From assembly GCA_021014325.1 (NCBI GenBank), contig CM037463.1:20406026-20470025 (forward strand): a stretch of DNA of 64,000 nucleotides, read 5' to 3'. The translations under genes were made by a program, and so were the position numbers. The notes beneath the pieces were generated by a model, which worked only from the letters and a program-made list of their open reading frames with translations, was not told the DNA's origin and ran no database searches. Positions 32,773 through 46,300 of the stretch are shown here, one piece after another. Positions within the stretch are counted from its first letter, which is position 1. Each line of letters opens with the position of its first letter. The stretch comes from Plazaster borealis (lineage: Eukaryota > Echinodermata > Asteroidea > Forcipulatida > Labidiasteridae).

Positions 32773-34349
32773 TAACAGATACAGCACACAAAAAGAAAAA
32801 AAGTCAAAATAATTGGGGAACAAAAAGAAGTCCTTGATTTACCGGGGTCGACAAACATGCATGTGTGAGCATGTGTAGCAATGTCGCAAAATCCTGCATG
32901 GTGTGGACATGTTGTTTTCTTTCCTCGGGTCCACACTACTAACAGTTTTTACAGCTCAACACACCATGCTTGGCAGGGGACAGGGATACCTTTGACCTTT
33001 TCATAATCCTGGGGATTAACCCTGGGATTCACTGCCATCACATTAATCCTACATCATGAAGTGGATTAGTGCCTTATCGGTTTACAACTTTTATGTAACG
33101 CATTCCAGCAAAAGCCCAAATGATGTCCTGTTGTAAACTATCCACCCCCCCCCCCAAAAAAAACCCCAAAAAACAAAAAAATCCAGAAAAACCTACGATA
33201 ACTTTTTTCAGACTCAAGACTTAAATTATGAAATGGCACTGTCGACCCAAAACGTCTGCCTTAACAATGTGTAATACAATATCTTTAAATCTTGACAAGT
33301 TCACTTTTAGAGCCGGCCTGCATTCCATCTTAACAGGAAATGTTTCTACAAAAATGCGTGCCAAATATAACATAAACATTGGAATATATTTTTGACAAGA
33401 CATAGCTTGAGGAAACCTTTGGTAATGTAAGTTGTACATCATTGGAGAGCTCTAGAACAAGACGAGAACGATGCCGATATCTTTGACCTAAAACCTCAAT
33501 GTTGTTTTATATCAAGCCTTGACATAAAATAGTGGGTAACCATTCAGAAACAGCAGCCATAACATTTATATGACCCTTGTGGAGATTATTACTTGTTTTG
33601 ACCCTTACACCGATAAACTGTGCGTTGTGGTACTATTGTGTTTACTATTGCATGCTAGACCACACCATGCGTTATTCGCTGCAGTACAAAATCTTGTAGT
33701 GGATGCTAGAGTGCAATCTTGCACACAATCTTCATTCTATGATAGTTTTATCTTCCAATCAAATGATAAAAATCTACTTGGATGTTATATAAAACAAACG
33801 ATGAACGTCTGCATTCATTGACAGATGGACTGTTCCATTCAACTCAGCTATGCCTCGCTAAATGGAAAAGTTAACTCATGAAAATATTCTCACCATTAGA
33901 CTAAATACATATTCATAATTGTAAAATGTTTCTGTTTCAGCTAAGCAAAGTCGATCTCTGCTTAGCAATTATGTGTGCTGATTGGGGCCTGATTTCATAA
34001 AGCTGCTTAAGCAGAAAATAATGCTTAACACTTTTCTGCTAAGCAAAAATAAACAGGATACCAGACACAGATGCTTCATGTGACATGGTATTTTGGCTGG
34101 TAACCCTATTCTGGTAAGCATAATTTTGTTGTGCTTAGGTGATTTTTTGTGCTAATAAGCAGCTCTATGAAATTGGGTACTGAGGGATTACCAAAGGGCA
34201 TCAATGCTAAGCCAAGGACTAGAAAAACAGAAGCCGTGATGGCCTCTTGCCACTACTTTCAAATACCCAGGACGGGAGTAAATATCAATTTATATTGACA
34301 CAATTTTGTTCATGATAGTGGTCTAGTTCTGTACAAATTGATGACGCCA
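32773..34349 (-). other. Region downstream of MCCC2 with a foldback repeat
   Basis: It contains the 3' untranslated region of MCCC2, whose end is not defined; I see no convincing minus-strand AATAAA close to the stop. A foldback repeat is at 33985-34183 (GGGGCCTGATTTCATAAAGC and AGCAGCTCTATGAAATTGGG). A C/A low-complexity tract is at 33145-33185. No other gene is seen. Confidence 0.45.
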
Positions 34350-37300
34350 TCACATGCGGAATACGCCAAAGTTTGTGTCCTGTACGGGAGCGTTGAGGGC
34401 CGAGCTGAGGCTCATGGCGAGGATGGTGCGGGTATCTGTCGGATCGATCACACCGTCGTCCCACAACCTGTATCACAAACAAATCACACCGAAAGTTATT
34501 GTAGCTGTTGCCAGTGTGGTGTGTCTGGAGACCAAGTCTCTGTCTTGAAACCTTCTTGAGAACGTCTTGGAACCTTTATATTTTTGTGGCCTCGGTGTCC
34601 GCCTGCAAAGGTTTTGGTTTCGGAAGGACAGACTTTAGTCTCAATTGGCCTTGTCTCAGTCTCTGTCTTGCCCTGCAAAATTCTATGTCTTGGAAAGCTT
34701 AGTCTTGGGTCTTGAAAGACTTATGCCTAATTTTACTGCGCTGCGTACTACGGTGCCACATGAAGCGCAGAATTCTGAGATCACCAGCATCGAAACATTG
34801 CGCCCAGAGCTTCTTCCAGGTTTCCAACTTCCAGTTCTTGGTCTTGGTTGTTGACTTCCTGGCATCGACTTTAATTTCTTTTTACTTCTTTCTTTCTAAA
34901 CATGCTGTGTGTTTTTTAAGTTTTTAATTATTCCTTTATATTCTGTCTCTAATTACTGTTCAGAATGAGGGGAACACATGTCATGGTTGGTCATGACAAG
35001 AAATGAATGAAATAAAGTGAATTAGCGTGTTGTGGCCGAGCGGTTTAGTGCATCGGACTCAAGTTCTGGTTGCCGAGTCATCAGGGTGTGGGTTCGAATC
35101 CCGGTCATGACACTTGTGTCCTTGAGCAAGACGCTTAACTATAATTGCTTCTCATCACCCAGGGGTAAATGGGTACCTTTGTGGGCAGAGATGGTTCTTG
35201 TGATTGATTTAGCTTAGTGCACTACTTACTTGGCAGCGCATATACTCCCCAGGGAGCTGAGATGGTTTAAGGAATGAAATATATGGCCCAGTGACCAGGG
35301 GTAATAATGTTTAAAGCGCGCGAGTGACTCACCGTGCACTGGAATAATAAGGACTGCCTTCTTCGTCATATTTCTCCAAAATGGGCTTCATCAATGCCTC
35401 TTCCTCCTCTACAGTAAACTACAATCATCGAAACAAAACAAAAAACATTCAATGATTTCTGCTAAGCATATTTGTCTTTATAAGCTCAGCAGCTTAGCAA
35501 CTTTCAGAATTCTGCCAGATGTATGTTGGTTTAAGATCTTTACCATGCTTCTGGTATCGTTGCCAAGTTTCATGTGTGATATAGCAATAGTTACTGATTC
35601 CAATGGCGAGAGTCATTGCCGATGCAAAGAGCCAAGAGGCCAAAGCCCAATTTCATAGAGCTGCCCAAGCACAACAAAATTATGCTTACCAAAATATGGT
35701 TACCAGCCAAAATGCCATTTCTCATGTACAATCTGTGACTGGTATCCAGCAAATGTTTGCTTAGCAGAAACCTTTTTAAGCACTGTCTTCTGCTTAAGCA
35801 CCTCTATGAAATTGAGCCCAGTTCAAATCCTATATAATAAGCAAGGTTTTTGAAACCGTTGAATTGTTTTAATCCTATATATAAATGTAGATATACAATA
35901 AAACTAACCTGTGACAGTAGCGTTGCGAAGATTCAAATTTTTGGGGATATGATATATTTTTCCATAACCACATTACTTCGAAGTGAAATGATTCTCAAAA
36001 TGCTTTATACTATCGAAAGCTGCTGTACTTCCAATAGATTTTGTATTGCCATTAATTTTAAGAGTGATTACCAAACATAGACCTTCCCTTTTTAAATAGA
36101 TGTAATAATCGCATCGTAACAAAAATATTTTTTTTAATTTTTTTTTTTACTCTACAGTAATGTGTGAAAAGCACTGTATATATTTACCTCTTTGCCCATT
36201 CGTTGACGCTGGGCCTTCTGTACCTGAGCCAACACCAACGCTGCTTGCTTCCCTCCCATGACTGAGATCCTGGCATTTGGCCACATGTACAGAAATCTTG
36301 GACTGTGTTTAAAACACAAACAAAAGTAACTCCGGTTCAATACAAAGCTAATCCATCAATCAATTTCACCCGCATTTTTTAATAATTTTGATTCAGAATT
36401 CTCAAATCAAAGAGTACAGGGAAAATGTGGTACTGTAATAGGGCCTTGTCACACAGGTTTTTTTTTTTTAATAAAATGATAACATGTAGGATGACCCTGG
36501 ACGAATGAAAGGATTATTTTACAGTGAAAATGTTAGATTTGTTCCTTTCTTGTTTTTGTTGGGTTTTTTTACGGGCAGTTTCTCAAAGTCAAATTGCTGC
36601 GGCTTGATGAAGACAAACTGTTTTATTAATATATTGTTATTATTATTATATATTTCTAGTAATGAAACCAAGGATGCCTCATAAGTGAACTTAATCACTG
36701 TAGCTTGCAAGCCTGAGGAAACCTGTAAATAAGGGTGCTTGCTATGTGAACCAGAAACACCAGGGTTAACCCCTACTCTTCCATGATAAGTGTTCTGGGT
36801 TCTTTTACGTGCACTGCCAATCCTAGTAAACGGGACCTACGGCTTAATGTCACATCCAAAGGACAAAGCAATTATGGTAAAGTAAGTATCTTGCTTAAGG
36901 ATACAAGTGTCATGACCGGGACTCGAACCCCCACTCTGCTGATCAGAAACACCAGAGCATTGAGTCTGGTGCTCTTAACCCCTCAGCCACGACATGCCAC
37001 GCTACTGAAATCTAATCAGGGCTACTTAAAAAAATGTGATTACTATCCTTGTAAATTTGGTTCACACACGCTCTCACGTGATCAAAAATACTGCGGTCAC
37101 ACTTCACCAACAGGGAAAAAAAGGCTCCAGAATTCTTACCCATACGCCCTGCCGCACATTCCATAGTTACCGGCCCCGAAGGATCCTCCCACAATGACAG
37201 TAATCTTAGGGACATTAGCACAGGCTACAGCCATCACCATCTTGGCTCCATTCTTAGCGATTCCGTTAGCTTCAGCATCACGGCCGACCATAAACCCTGG

Positions 37301-40300
37301 AGTATAAGCACAATTGATTCAATCAATAAAAAGGGATTGAACTCTTTATTCACCTTCGGACTTTTTCCCGATTTCACAAGAAGTTAATTTCGTCTTAAAA
37401 TGAGTCAACTAGGAGGAATCAACCTTAATAGATCTTATAAACATGATGCCATTTTGAGTAAGGCGCCCTCGCCATAGAGGTCAAAAGGAGGTTGTTCATT
37501 GGCCAATCCTTTGCCTTCTTCTTTTTCCACAGATATCCCCCTTTTTAGTCCGTCTCATTCACTATATAATTATTTGTTCTCCCTCTTCCCGCCTTTGATT
37601 TTGTATTTTGCATTTCCAACCTCTTATGGTTTAACCGGCCCCTTCTCTCTACCCCACCCCGTCTCCTTCTTCATTGTTCATCCCTTGCTTTTTCTGTGTG
37701 CTTTCTGCCTCTCTCTCTTTTCATTTCTATCCACTCGACTGCTTCTGTTACACCAGTATACCTGTTTATGAGTGTTATGTTGTCATTTAGCCTTCGAGAA
37801 AGACTCTGCTAGTGTCGAAACGTCAGGCCATTAACTATTTGTTTTGCATTTATACCACAGGCCCTTTTGGTTGAGCAGTTTGCAACAGCTACTTCTATTT
37901 TCTCGTTAATAAACAAATAAACAAATCTTTCACCTACCTGTTATGTTCTGTAAAAATATAAGTGGAATCTTTCGTTGGCAGCAAAGTTGGATAAAATGTG
38001 AGGCCTGTTGAGGAAAAGGGAAAAAAAAAGAAGATACTTTCAAACGCCTGAGATAGTTGAAACGTGAGGAGGCTAAACAAAATCAAATTTCACAGTTGTA
38101 TAAGAGGAAAAGAAAGAGTTTAAAGGGTCTGTATACATTTGGTAATTGGAACCCACTGTTTGTTTCTATATGTTGTTTCAATCTATATCGTTAAAAAGAT
38201 ATATACCATAAAACTAACCTGTGAAAATTTCATTTCAAAAGGTTGTAGCGTTTTTGAGATATTGCCGAAAATCTAAAGCGGTTTGACCACGCAGGAAAAA
38301 TAATCTGCAATTGGAATACACAATCTGAGAAACGTTACTGTCAGTAACGCTTCTCAGATTCACTTTTGTGTGGATAAAAAGTGATATCTTTTTCCATAAC
38401 CGCAGCACTTCTAAGAGAAAAGTTTCTCAAAATGCATTATACTATCCAAAGCTGCTGTACTTCTTACCAAGTAAGTTTTTATTGCCATTAAATTTCAGAG
38501 TCATTACCAAACGTATACAGACCCTTTAAGAAGAACATGAAGTAAAGACAAAAAAAGAGACCAGTCACAAATAGTTTTTTGAGCTGTGACCTCAACACCT
38601 AATGAGATATATCCATGCCACTGTCATCAGACTATTGAATGCCACTCTCAGAGGGAATGTCACACGAGGCAATTTACAGACAGCCAGCTCCAGGAAATTC
38701 TCCGTGAAGAAAAGACACATTCTCTTCATATTTCAAAACAATTTTCTTGGGGACATTAATGGACATGTCACACAAGGCAATTTACAGGCAACTAGTTCCA
38801 GGCAATCTCCAAGAAGAAAAGGCATTCACATCTGAATGTTCACATATTTTTCTTGGGGATCGTAAGAGACACTGTTTGAAATATTACTCATGTGCTACCA
38901 AAGTGGTCCTGTAGAGCATGCACTGCAGTTGGTTGCCTCCAAGTTGCCTGTAAAAGTTACCTCGTGTGACAAGGCCCTGAGACAGTTATTTAAATGCCTC
39001 TAAAAAAGTGTTTTGTTTGTTAATCTATTGTAGTTGGATTCCTGAAAGTTGCCCATACAAACTGCTTCGTGCAACAAGGCCCGTAACAATTGCTACGAGC
39101 TCTCAACAACTTACCTTTACAGCACACGAAGAATATAGCACCCCATTGTTGCCTAGAATACCCACTGGGTAACCATGGATGTGAGCAAAACCTTAATGAC
39201 CAGAGAGAGAGGGAAAAATAAAAACAACGACAAGTCAGACAAAACAGAACCCTTTCTTTTATTCAATGTTATCAACATGTATGGGTTTTGAGGCATTGCA
39301 TGGTGAGGTATCAATGTATATTTAGTTTGAAGTAACACCATGAGTATAATCTACTTTGCTGTGTAGATTTGTTCTTTGAGAACTTGTCTTGCTATGTATT
39401 CTACTGCCACGGAGTATCAGCATGCATGAATTGTATCATTGTTTGTACAGTTAGTGTTGCACCCAATTCTTGTTTTGACCGTTTCCATTTCTACTGGATG
39501 TTGTTTTTAGAGTCTCTTCTTCACTTTGAGATGGAAAACCATGTTAACCGGGGGGAAAAAAGAAAGAGATTTTCTAGTTCATAAAAACATTGTGTGGATG
39601 TGTGGATGAGTCCACAGAATGCCTTGATCCTGCCTTGTTGTGGACATCTTTTGTTGGAAGGTTATTTTTTTGTCAGGTTTTTAAGAAATTTTTGTAATGA
39701 TTGTGTGATTTTTAATGTAATTTTGTACAAGTCTTATTGTGCATCTTAATCAGGTTTTTGATGTACCAGTATTTTTTATCAGTGTGCTTTTTAAATGACA
39801 TTTTTCGAATTGATTATTTATATCATGTAAAGTGCACTGAGATTATTTGATGCACTTTATAAGAAAACATTATTTATTAGTAGATCTACACATTGTATGT
39901 AATGCCTCAACACGAAATTAATCAAAATCTTGGAATGGGCAAAACTTGTTCTCTTAAAAATATGTTTTAAACAACTTTTTGGTCAACAGAGCAATGTGTA
40001 ATAGACTCTTATCAAGTTCCACCCATCTCGACTTCCTTCCATACAAATAACTGTGACGAAAGAGAGGCTGGGTGCATAAATAGTCAGAAGCCTTTTTAGT
40101 GCATGTTAACCAGCACTGTTGATCTCATGCATGGAGTCCGACAATAACAGCCCAGTCTAGAAATACCATCGATGTTAAGACACTTACCTGTGATTAACGT
40201 GTCTCCGTAGAGCGTCTTGAACTCGTCGAACACACTGCCGTCAACAACCCTCGCTATTACCTCACGGATGTCATAGACTTTGCTGAAGTCACTCTGTACG

Positions 40301-43300
40301 ATGCCGTACAGCTCATCGGCTGGGTAGATCGGGTCTTGTGGCATTTGAATCGGTATCTACGGCAGGAAACGCCGGGAAACGAAACATTCCAATGGGTCAT
40401 TACACACAGTGCTCGGTAAATATTGCATGCCTAATTTGTGTATTGATCATGAGCCTGTGTTGCAAAAGTTTGCCAGGATAGAGAGGAAAATAATGATGTG
40501 ATCTTCTTCTTGTTTTTCAACTTGGTAGAGACCAGAGAACAAATATTCAAATTCCAATCAATCGTTATACACAGAGCTCGGTAAACATGGGAGACCTAAT
40601 TTGCAAACTGATCATGCTTCTGTGTTGCAAAAGTTTGCCAGCATTATCAGAAAAATGGCCTCCATGATCTTCGTCTTTTTCAGAAGCCACTATTGCAATT
40701 AAGACCCCATGTCTGTGGTGTTCCCATAACTCCTTCAGTCCTTACATTAGTTGTTTTCTTCCTGTTGAGGTTTGCCACCGCTCTCCTTGCCAGATATAAG
40801 GCATGGCTGTCATCTTCAGCAAAGTGGTCTGTTACGCCCGACGTCCTGTACGATAAAAAACCAGATTGCGTGGGTGAAGTTAACAGAGTAGTTCTTAAAT
40901 AAATAAATAAGAATATCTAGAATCACTATATGAATTTTGCATTGCTGTGTCACTCCCTCGCTTGAAACAACTACCTTCAAGTCAGCACGCCTTCAGCACA
41001 CCTTCTGTGTCGCCCGCTAGCAACAACTACCTGCAAGTCAGCACGCCTTGTGTGTCGCTTGCTAGCAACAACTGCAAGTCGGCACACCTTCTGTGTCGCT
41101 CGCTAGCAACAACTACCTGCAAATCAGAACACCTGTGTCGCTCGCTAGCAACAAACTACCCTCAAGTCAGCACGCCTTCAGCACGCCTTCTGTGTCGCCC
41201 GCTAGCAACAACTACCTCAAGTCAGCACGCCTTCAGCACGCCTTCAGCACGCCTTCAGCACGCCTTCAGCACACCTTCCGTGTTGCTCGCTAGCAACAAC
41301 TACCTGCAAGTCAGCACGCCTTCAGCACGCCTTCTGTGTCGCCCGCTAGCAACAACTACCTGCAAGTCAGCACGCCTTCAGCACGCCTTCTGCTTGCAAC
41401 AACTACCTTCAAGTCAGCATGCCTTCAGCACGCCTTCAGCACACCTTCAGCACGCCTTCAGCACGCCTTCTGTGTCGCCCGCTTGCAACAACTACCTTCA
41501 AGTCAGCACGCCTTCAGCACGCCTTCTGTGTCGCCCGCTAGCAACAACTACCTTCAAGTTAGCACGCCTTCAGCACGCCTTCTGTGTCGCCCGCTTGCAA
41601 CAACTACCTTCAAGTAAGCACGCCTTCAGCACACCTTCTGTGTCGCTTGCTAGCAACAACTACCTGCAAATCAGAACGCCTTCCGTGTCGCTCGCTAGCA
41701 ACAAACTACCTGCAAGTCAGCACGCCTTCCGATTTTATCGCTAGCAACAACTGCAAATCAGCACGCATTTTGTTTCGCTCGCTAGCAACAACTACCTGCA
41801 AGTCAGCACGGCTTCAGCACGCCTTCTGTGTCGCTCGCTACCAACAACTACCTGCAAGTCAGCACGTCTTCCGTCCGTGCCGCTCGCTAGTAACAACTAC
41901 CTGTAAGTCAGCACGGCTTTGAAGATGGTGTAAAAGGTCACTCGAGGTCAGCTTTCTTCCCATGACTTACCTACAATGGAGGTCGGCCCCACCCAAATCT
42001 TCTGGGGACACTACTTCCCCAGTCGCTGCTCGTACCTGTAGCAACAAAAGAGTGTGGAAGACTTAAAGGCACTGAAAAACGTTTGGAAATTGTCAAAGAC
42101 CAGTGTTTCACTTGGTGTATCCCAACATAAGCATAAAATAACAAACCTGTGAAAATTTTGGCTCATTTTTTGGTCATCGAAGTTGCAAGAAAATGATGAA
42201 AGAAAAAACACCCTTGTTGTACAAATTTGTCCGCTTTCAGATAGGAATACAAATTTCTTGCAAGAAGTTTTAATTATTTTAGTGAGAAATTACCTCTTTC
42301 TCAAAAACTACGTTACTTCAGAGGGAGTCGTTTCTCACAATGTTTTATACTATCAACAGCTCTCCGTTGCTTGTTACCAAGTAAGTTTTATGCTAATATT
42401 TGTTTTGAGTCATTACCAAACGTGTACGATACCTTGAATGACAGGCAATTATTCGGAAGACAGCACCAAAATGCATTCTACAGTCTTTATTTTTGTTATC
42501 TGCTTTCAGCTTTTAGCGCTGAGCGGGGAATTATTTTTGGGGAAAAACATTGCAAGATGTAGCGGGGGGAGGGATGCGTCATCCCCTGCACACCCCCTAC
42601 CCCACTTTAAACACCCTTTAAGTTTCCATGTCAACCAACAACAAACAACAAATCACACGATTGCGTCTTACCAACGGAGGTCCAGCCAGGAAGATGGTCC
42701 CCTGTTTTTTAACAATAATACTCTGATCTGCCATGGCTGGTACATACGCCCCACCTGCTGTACAGCTGCCCAGTACAACTGCAATCTGGAAACCAAGGAT
42801 AAAATATTAGTTCCAAATATACCATGTCGGAATCAATTTTGTATGTTATATCTTATTCCTCCATGGTTATATGGTTGTCAATGATCAAACTATCGATAGA
42901 AGGAACAGATTATCAATGATCAATCTATTGATTAGATGTGCTGAGTATCAATGATCAAACTATTGATTAAAGGTACTGAGGATCAAGGATCAAACTATTG
43001 ATTAGATATGCTAAGTATCAATGATCAAATTATTGATTAAAGGTACTGAGGATCAAGGATCAAACTATTGATTAGATGTGCTGAGTATCAATGATCAAAC
43101 TATTGGTTAAAGGTACTGAGTATCAAGGATCAATCCATTGATTATATGTGCTGAGTATCAAGGACCAATCTATTGATTAGATTCATCAAGTATTAATGAT
43201 CAATATTTTAATTAATAATGTGCCGAGTATCAAATGATCAAACTCTTTGTTAGATGTGCTGAGTATCACTGATCAAGCTATCGATAGATTGATGATCAAA

Positions 43301-46300
43301 CTATTGATTAGATTTATGATGACTGTCAAAATCAAACTACTTAAAGGGACACGTTGCCTTGGATCAGGCGAGTTGGTCTATGAAAAGCATTTGTAACTGC
43401 CTGTTATAAAATGCATTATGGTTAGAAAGATGTTTTAAAAGTAGAATACAATGATCCACACAAATATGCCTCGAAATTGTATGGTTTTCCTTTTACATCG
43501 TGAACTAACACGGCACGCCATTTTGTAGAGCCAAATCTTTGACTCCACAAAATGGCGGACCGTGTTAGCTCGCAAAGTAAAAGGAAAACCACGCGATTTC
43601 AAGGCATATTTGTGTGGATCATTGTATTCTACTTTTAAAACATCTTTCTAATCATAATGCACTTTATAACGAACGTGTCCCTTTAATAATAGATGTGTTA
43701 ATGCTATTATGTATCAATGGCAGTGTCAAAAGTTTACTGACCTGTGGTATTCCCATACTAGACATGGTAGCTTGGTTATAGAAGATGCGACCAAAGTGAT
43801 CTCTGTCAGGAAAGACCTCATCCTGTCTGGGTAAGTTTGCTCCTCCAGAATCAACTACAAAAAGAGTCAAATAAAGATGAATTTCATTTTAAAAAAAACC
43901 TACTGAATCATTGAATCACAAATTATTCCAATGGCCCCCTTCCCAATATCTGGGTCCACAGTAGTTGCAATAAAATTAAAAGTATAAAATTGATTATTGA
44001 AAATTTAAAAAATATAAAAAAATAGTAATAAGTTTTAATCTGAAAGCTCATTGATTATGAATTGTTATACCAGTACCAATTCTATATTCAGTTTGCAGTA
44101 ACATTACACCATGTGTATATCTACTTTGCTGAGTAGATTTGTTTCTGAGAACTTGTCTTGCTATTTATTTCACTTCCATGGAGTAGATTTCGGAATTCGG
44201 GAGACTACTTAATCTAAAAAAAACTATCCTGCTTATTAAGTACTATCTGGGAGGTAGGAAATCGGCCGGGACTACAACTTTCGCTTAGTGGATCAAGGGG
44301 ACTTCTTGTTATTAACTTCACTGCCGCGGAGTGAGTTCTTAATTGGTCTCAATGTTTTGACTAGCCTGCTCTAGTCATCGTTGTTTAGTACCAATCCTCC
44401 ACAGAATTCGTCTGACATACTGTTAACAGTCGACACATTGGAGAAGTTATCTTTTACCCTAAGAGGTTTTCTTTGTTTCTTGTAAAAATGAAAAGACCAA
44501 CCTAGATATACGCAGGGGAGGTTGTTCTCTTTAGCAATGTCCTGCGCTCGTAAGTGCTTTTTTACTGTAATAGGGTAATAGGTACCAGCCTTGACAGTTG
44601 CGTCGTTCGCAACGATCATACAGTCAACTCTGAAGGGAAAAGAAGAAATTGAAGAAACGGATATTATGAATTGATAAGATTTAAAAAGCCATTTCCTTTC
44701 AATAACATTTTACTTTATCAGAAATGTATGAAATCTCACTGTTAGAGTGCTTTCCCCAGTTCGACAAGTTCAGCACACAGGGGTGATATTTCAACTGACC
44801 AGGTGTGTCGCACATGTTTGAAAGTCGGTCAGAAATGTTCCGTTGAGGCAATTGACACTTATTATAACCGAGTTTATGGGTGTCGGGTTGGCATAGTGGT
44901 AGCTTTCCTTGCCCTCCGCCTATAGGACCCTGGTTCGAATCACGCCGGGGGCACTACATATATGTGGATTGGGTTTTCAGTCCCTACTTGACTGCATGGG
45001 TTTTCCCCCCGAATAATTTGTCTTGGGTTTACCCTCCCACATCTAAAACTGAAACTTCCTTCATTGTCTTCTCTCCATTGGGTTGTTGGCTATATACAGT
45101 GATTAAGTTCGCTTTTCTGAGAGTCCTTGGCTTCACAACCAGAATAAATTAAATGAAATGAAATTACTTTCCTGGAACTCCCACACCCCCTGCTAATACC
45201 AGTGAGGGTCATGAGACAGACACCCACACGGATACCTACCCAGACACTCTGCCGATACCAGTGATAATACCCCCAGCCGGCACTTCCTCGTCACCGTAGA
45301 GCTGATAGCCAGCCAGTTGAGATAACTCCAAGAACGGTGACCTAGAAGAGTTCAACATCAAATTTCAGGGATTGAAAACAATTCTGAATTTAAAAGTTCT
45401 AAAGCAAATTATGAACATTATTAATTAAAGGTATCGTACACGTTTTGTAATGACTCAAAACAAATATAAGCATAAAAACTTACTTGGTAACAAGCAACGG
45501 AGAGCTGTTGATAGTATAAAACATTGTAGGAAACGACCCCCTCTGAAGTAACGTAGTTTTTGAGAAAGAGGTAATTTCTCACTAAAATAATAAAAACGTC
45601 CTGCTATTTATCTACTGCCTCGGAGTAGATCAGGGGAAAAGTCATAGTTTTCACTCTCACCCAGGATCCAGTAAGTTAGTGATGCGATCTCTGACCAGCA
45701 TCTTTCCTTGAGATACATGCCGATGGATGCTCTTCTCTCCTCCTCCCTTGGTGATCGTCGACACATTGGATTTCAGTTCGGCACAAAGTTCTTTCATCCG
45801 AACATAGTTTTCCTGCAACAAGTGGACGAAAAGGCTTAAAAATTGCATCACCATTGTTTCTAACACCCCATGCAACAATAACGAACGTTACTTTGGCATC
45901 TCCCATAATATTTAGTACATTTATCTGGGGGGGAGGGGGAAGGGGGGGAGTGGGGACCATCTATCAATCTTGCCTCCCAGTCTCTTGAGTGTTGGTTTTG
46001 AATGAGTACACTATTTTCTATGCTTGTGTTTTCAAAGAACAGACAATGCAAACAGGCCTTGCTCTTAAGCTTTTTGTTAACTGGCCAACTGGGCTAATAA
46101 ACTGTGGGTTTAACTTGCCCCCAGGAAGTTTAAGTAGGCCTAGCCTTGATTTTTAACATGTATTGTCATAATGTATCTTTCTAATGCATTCAATCACAAC
46201 CAGTATAATAGGCAAATAAAGTTACACTCAAACACTCCAAAATAAATTAACACATTTAAAAAATGTATTATTTGTACTAACTAAAACTAGCGGTAAAACT

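Noticed and set aside
40947..41922. 265-codon frame rich in Ser, Thr and Leu within MCCC2
   Set aside because: It runs antisense through the intron 7 tandem array, and parallel frames are equally open. It is a satellite artefact.
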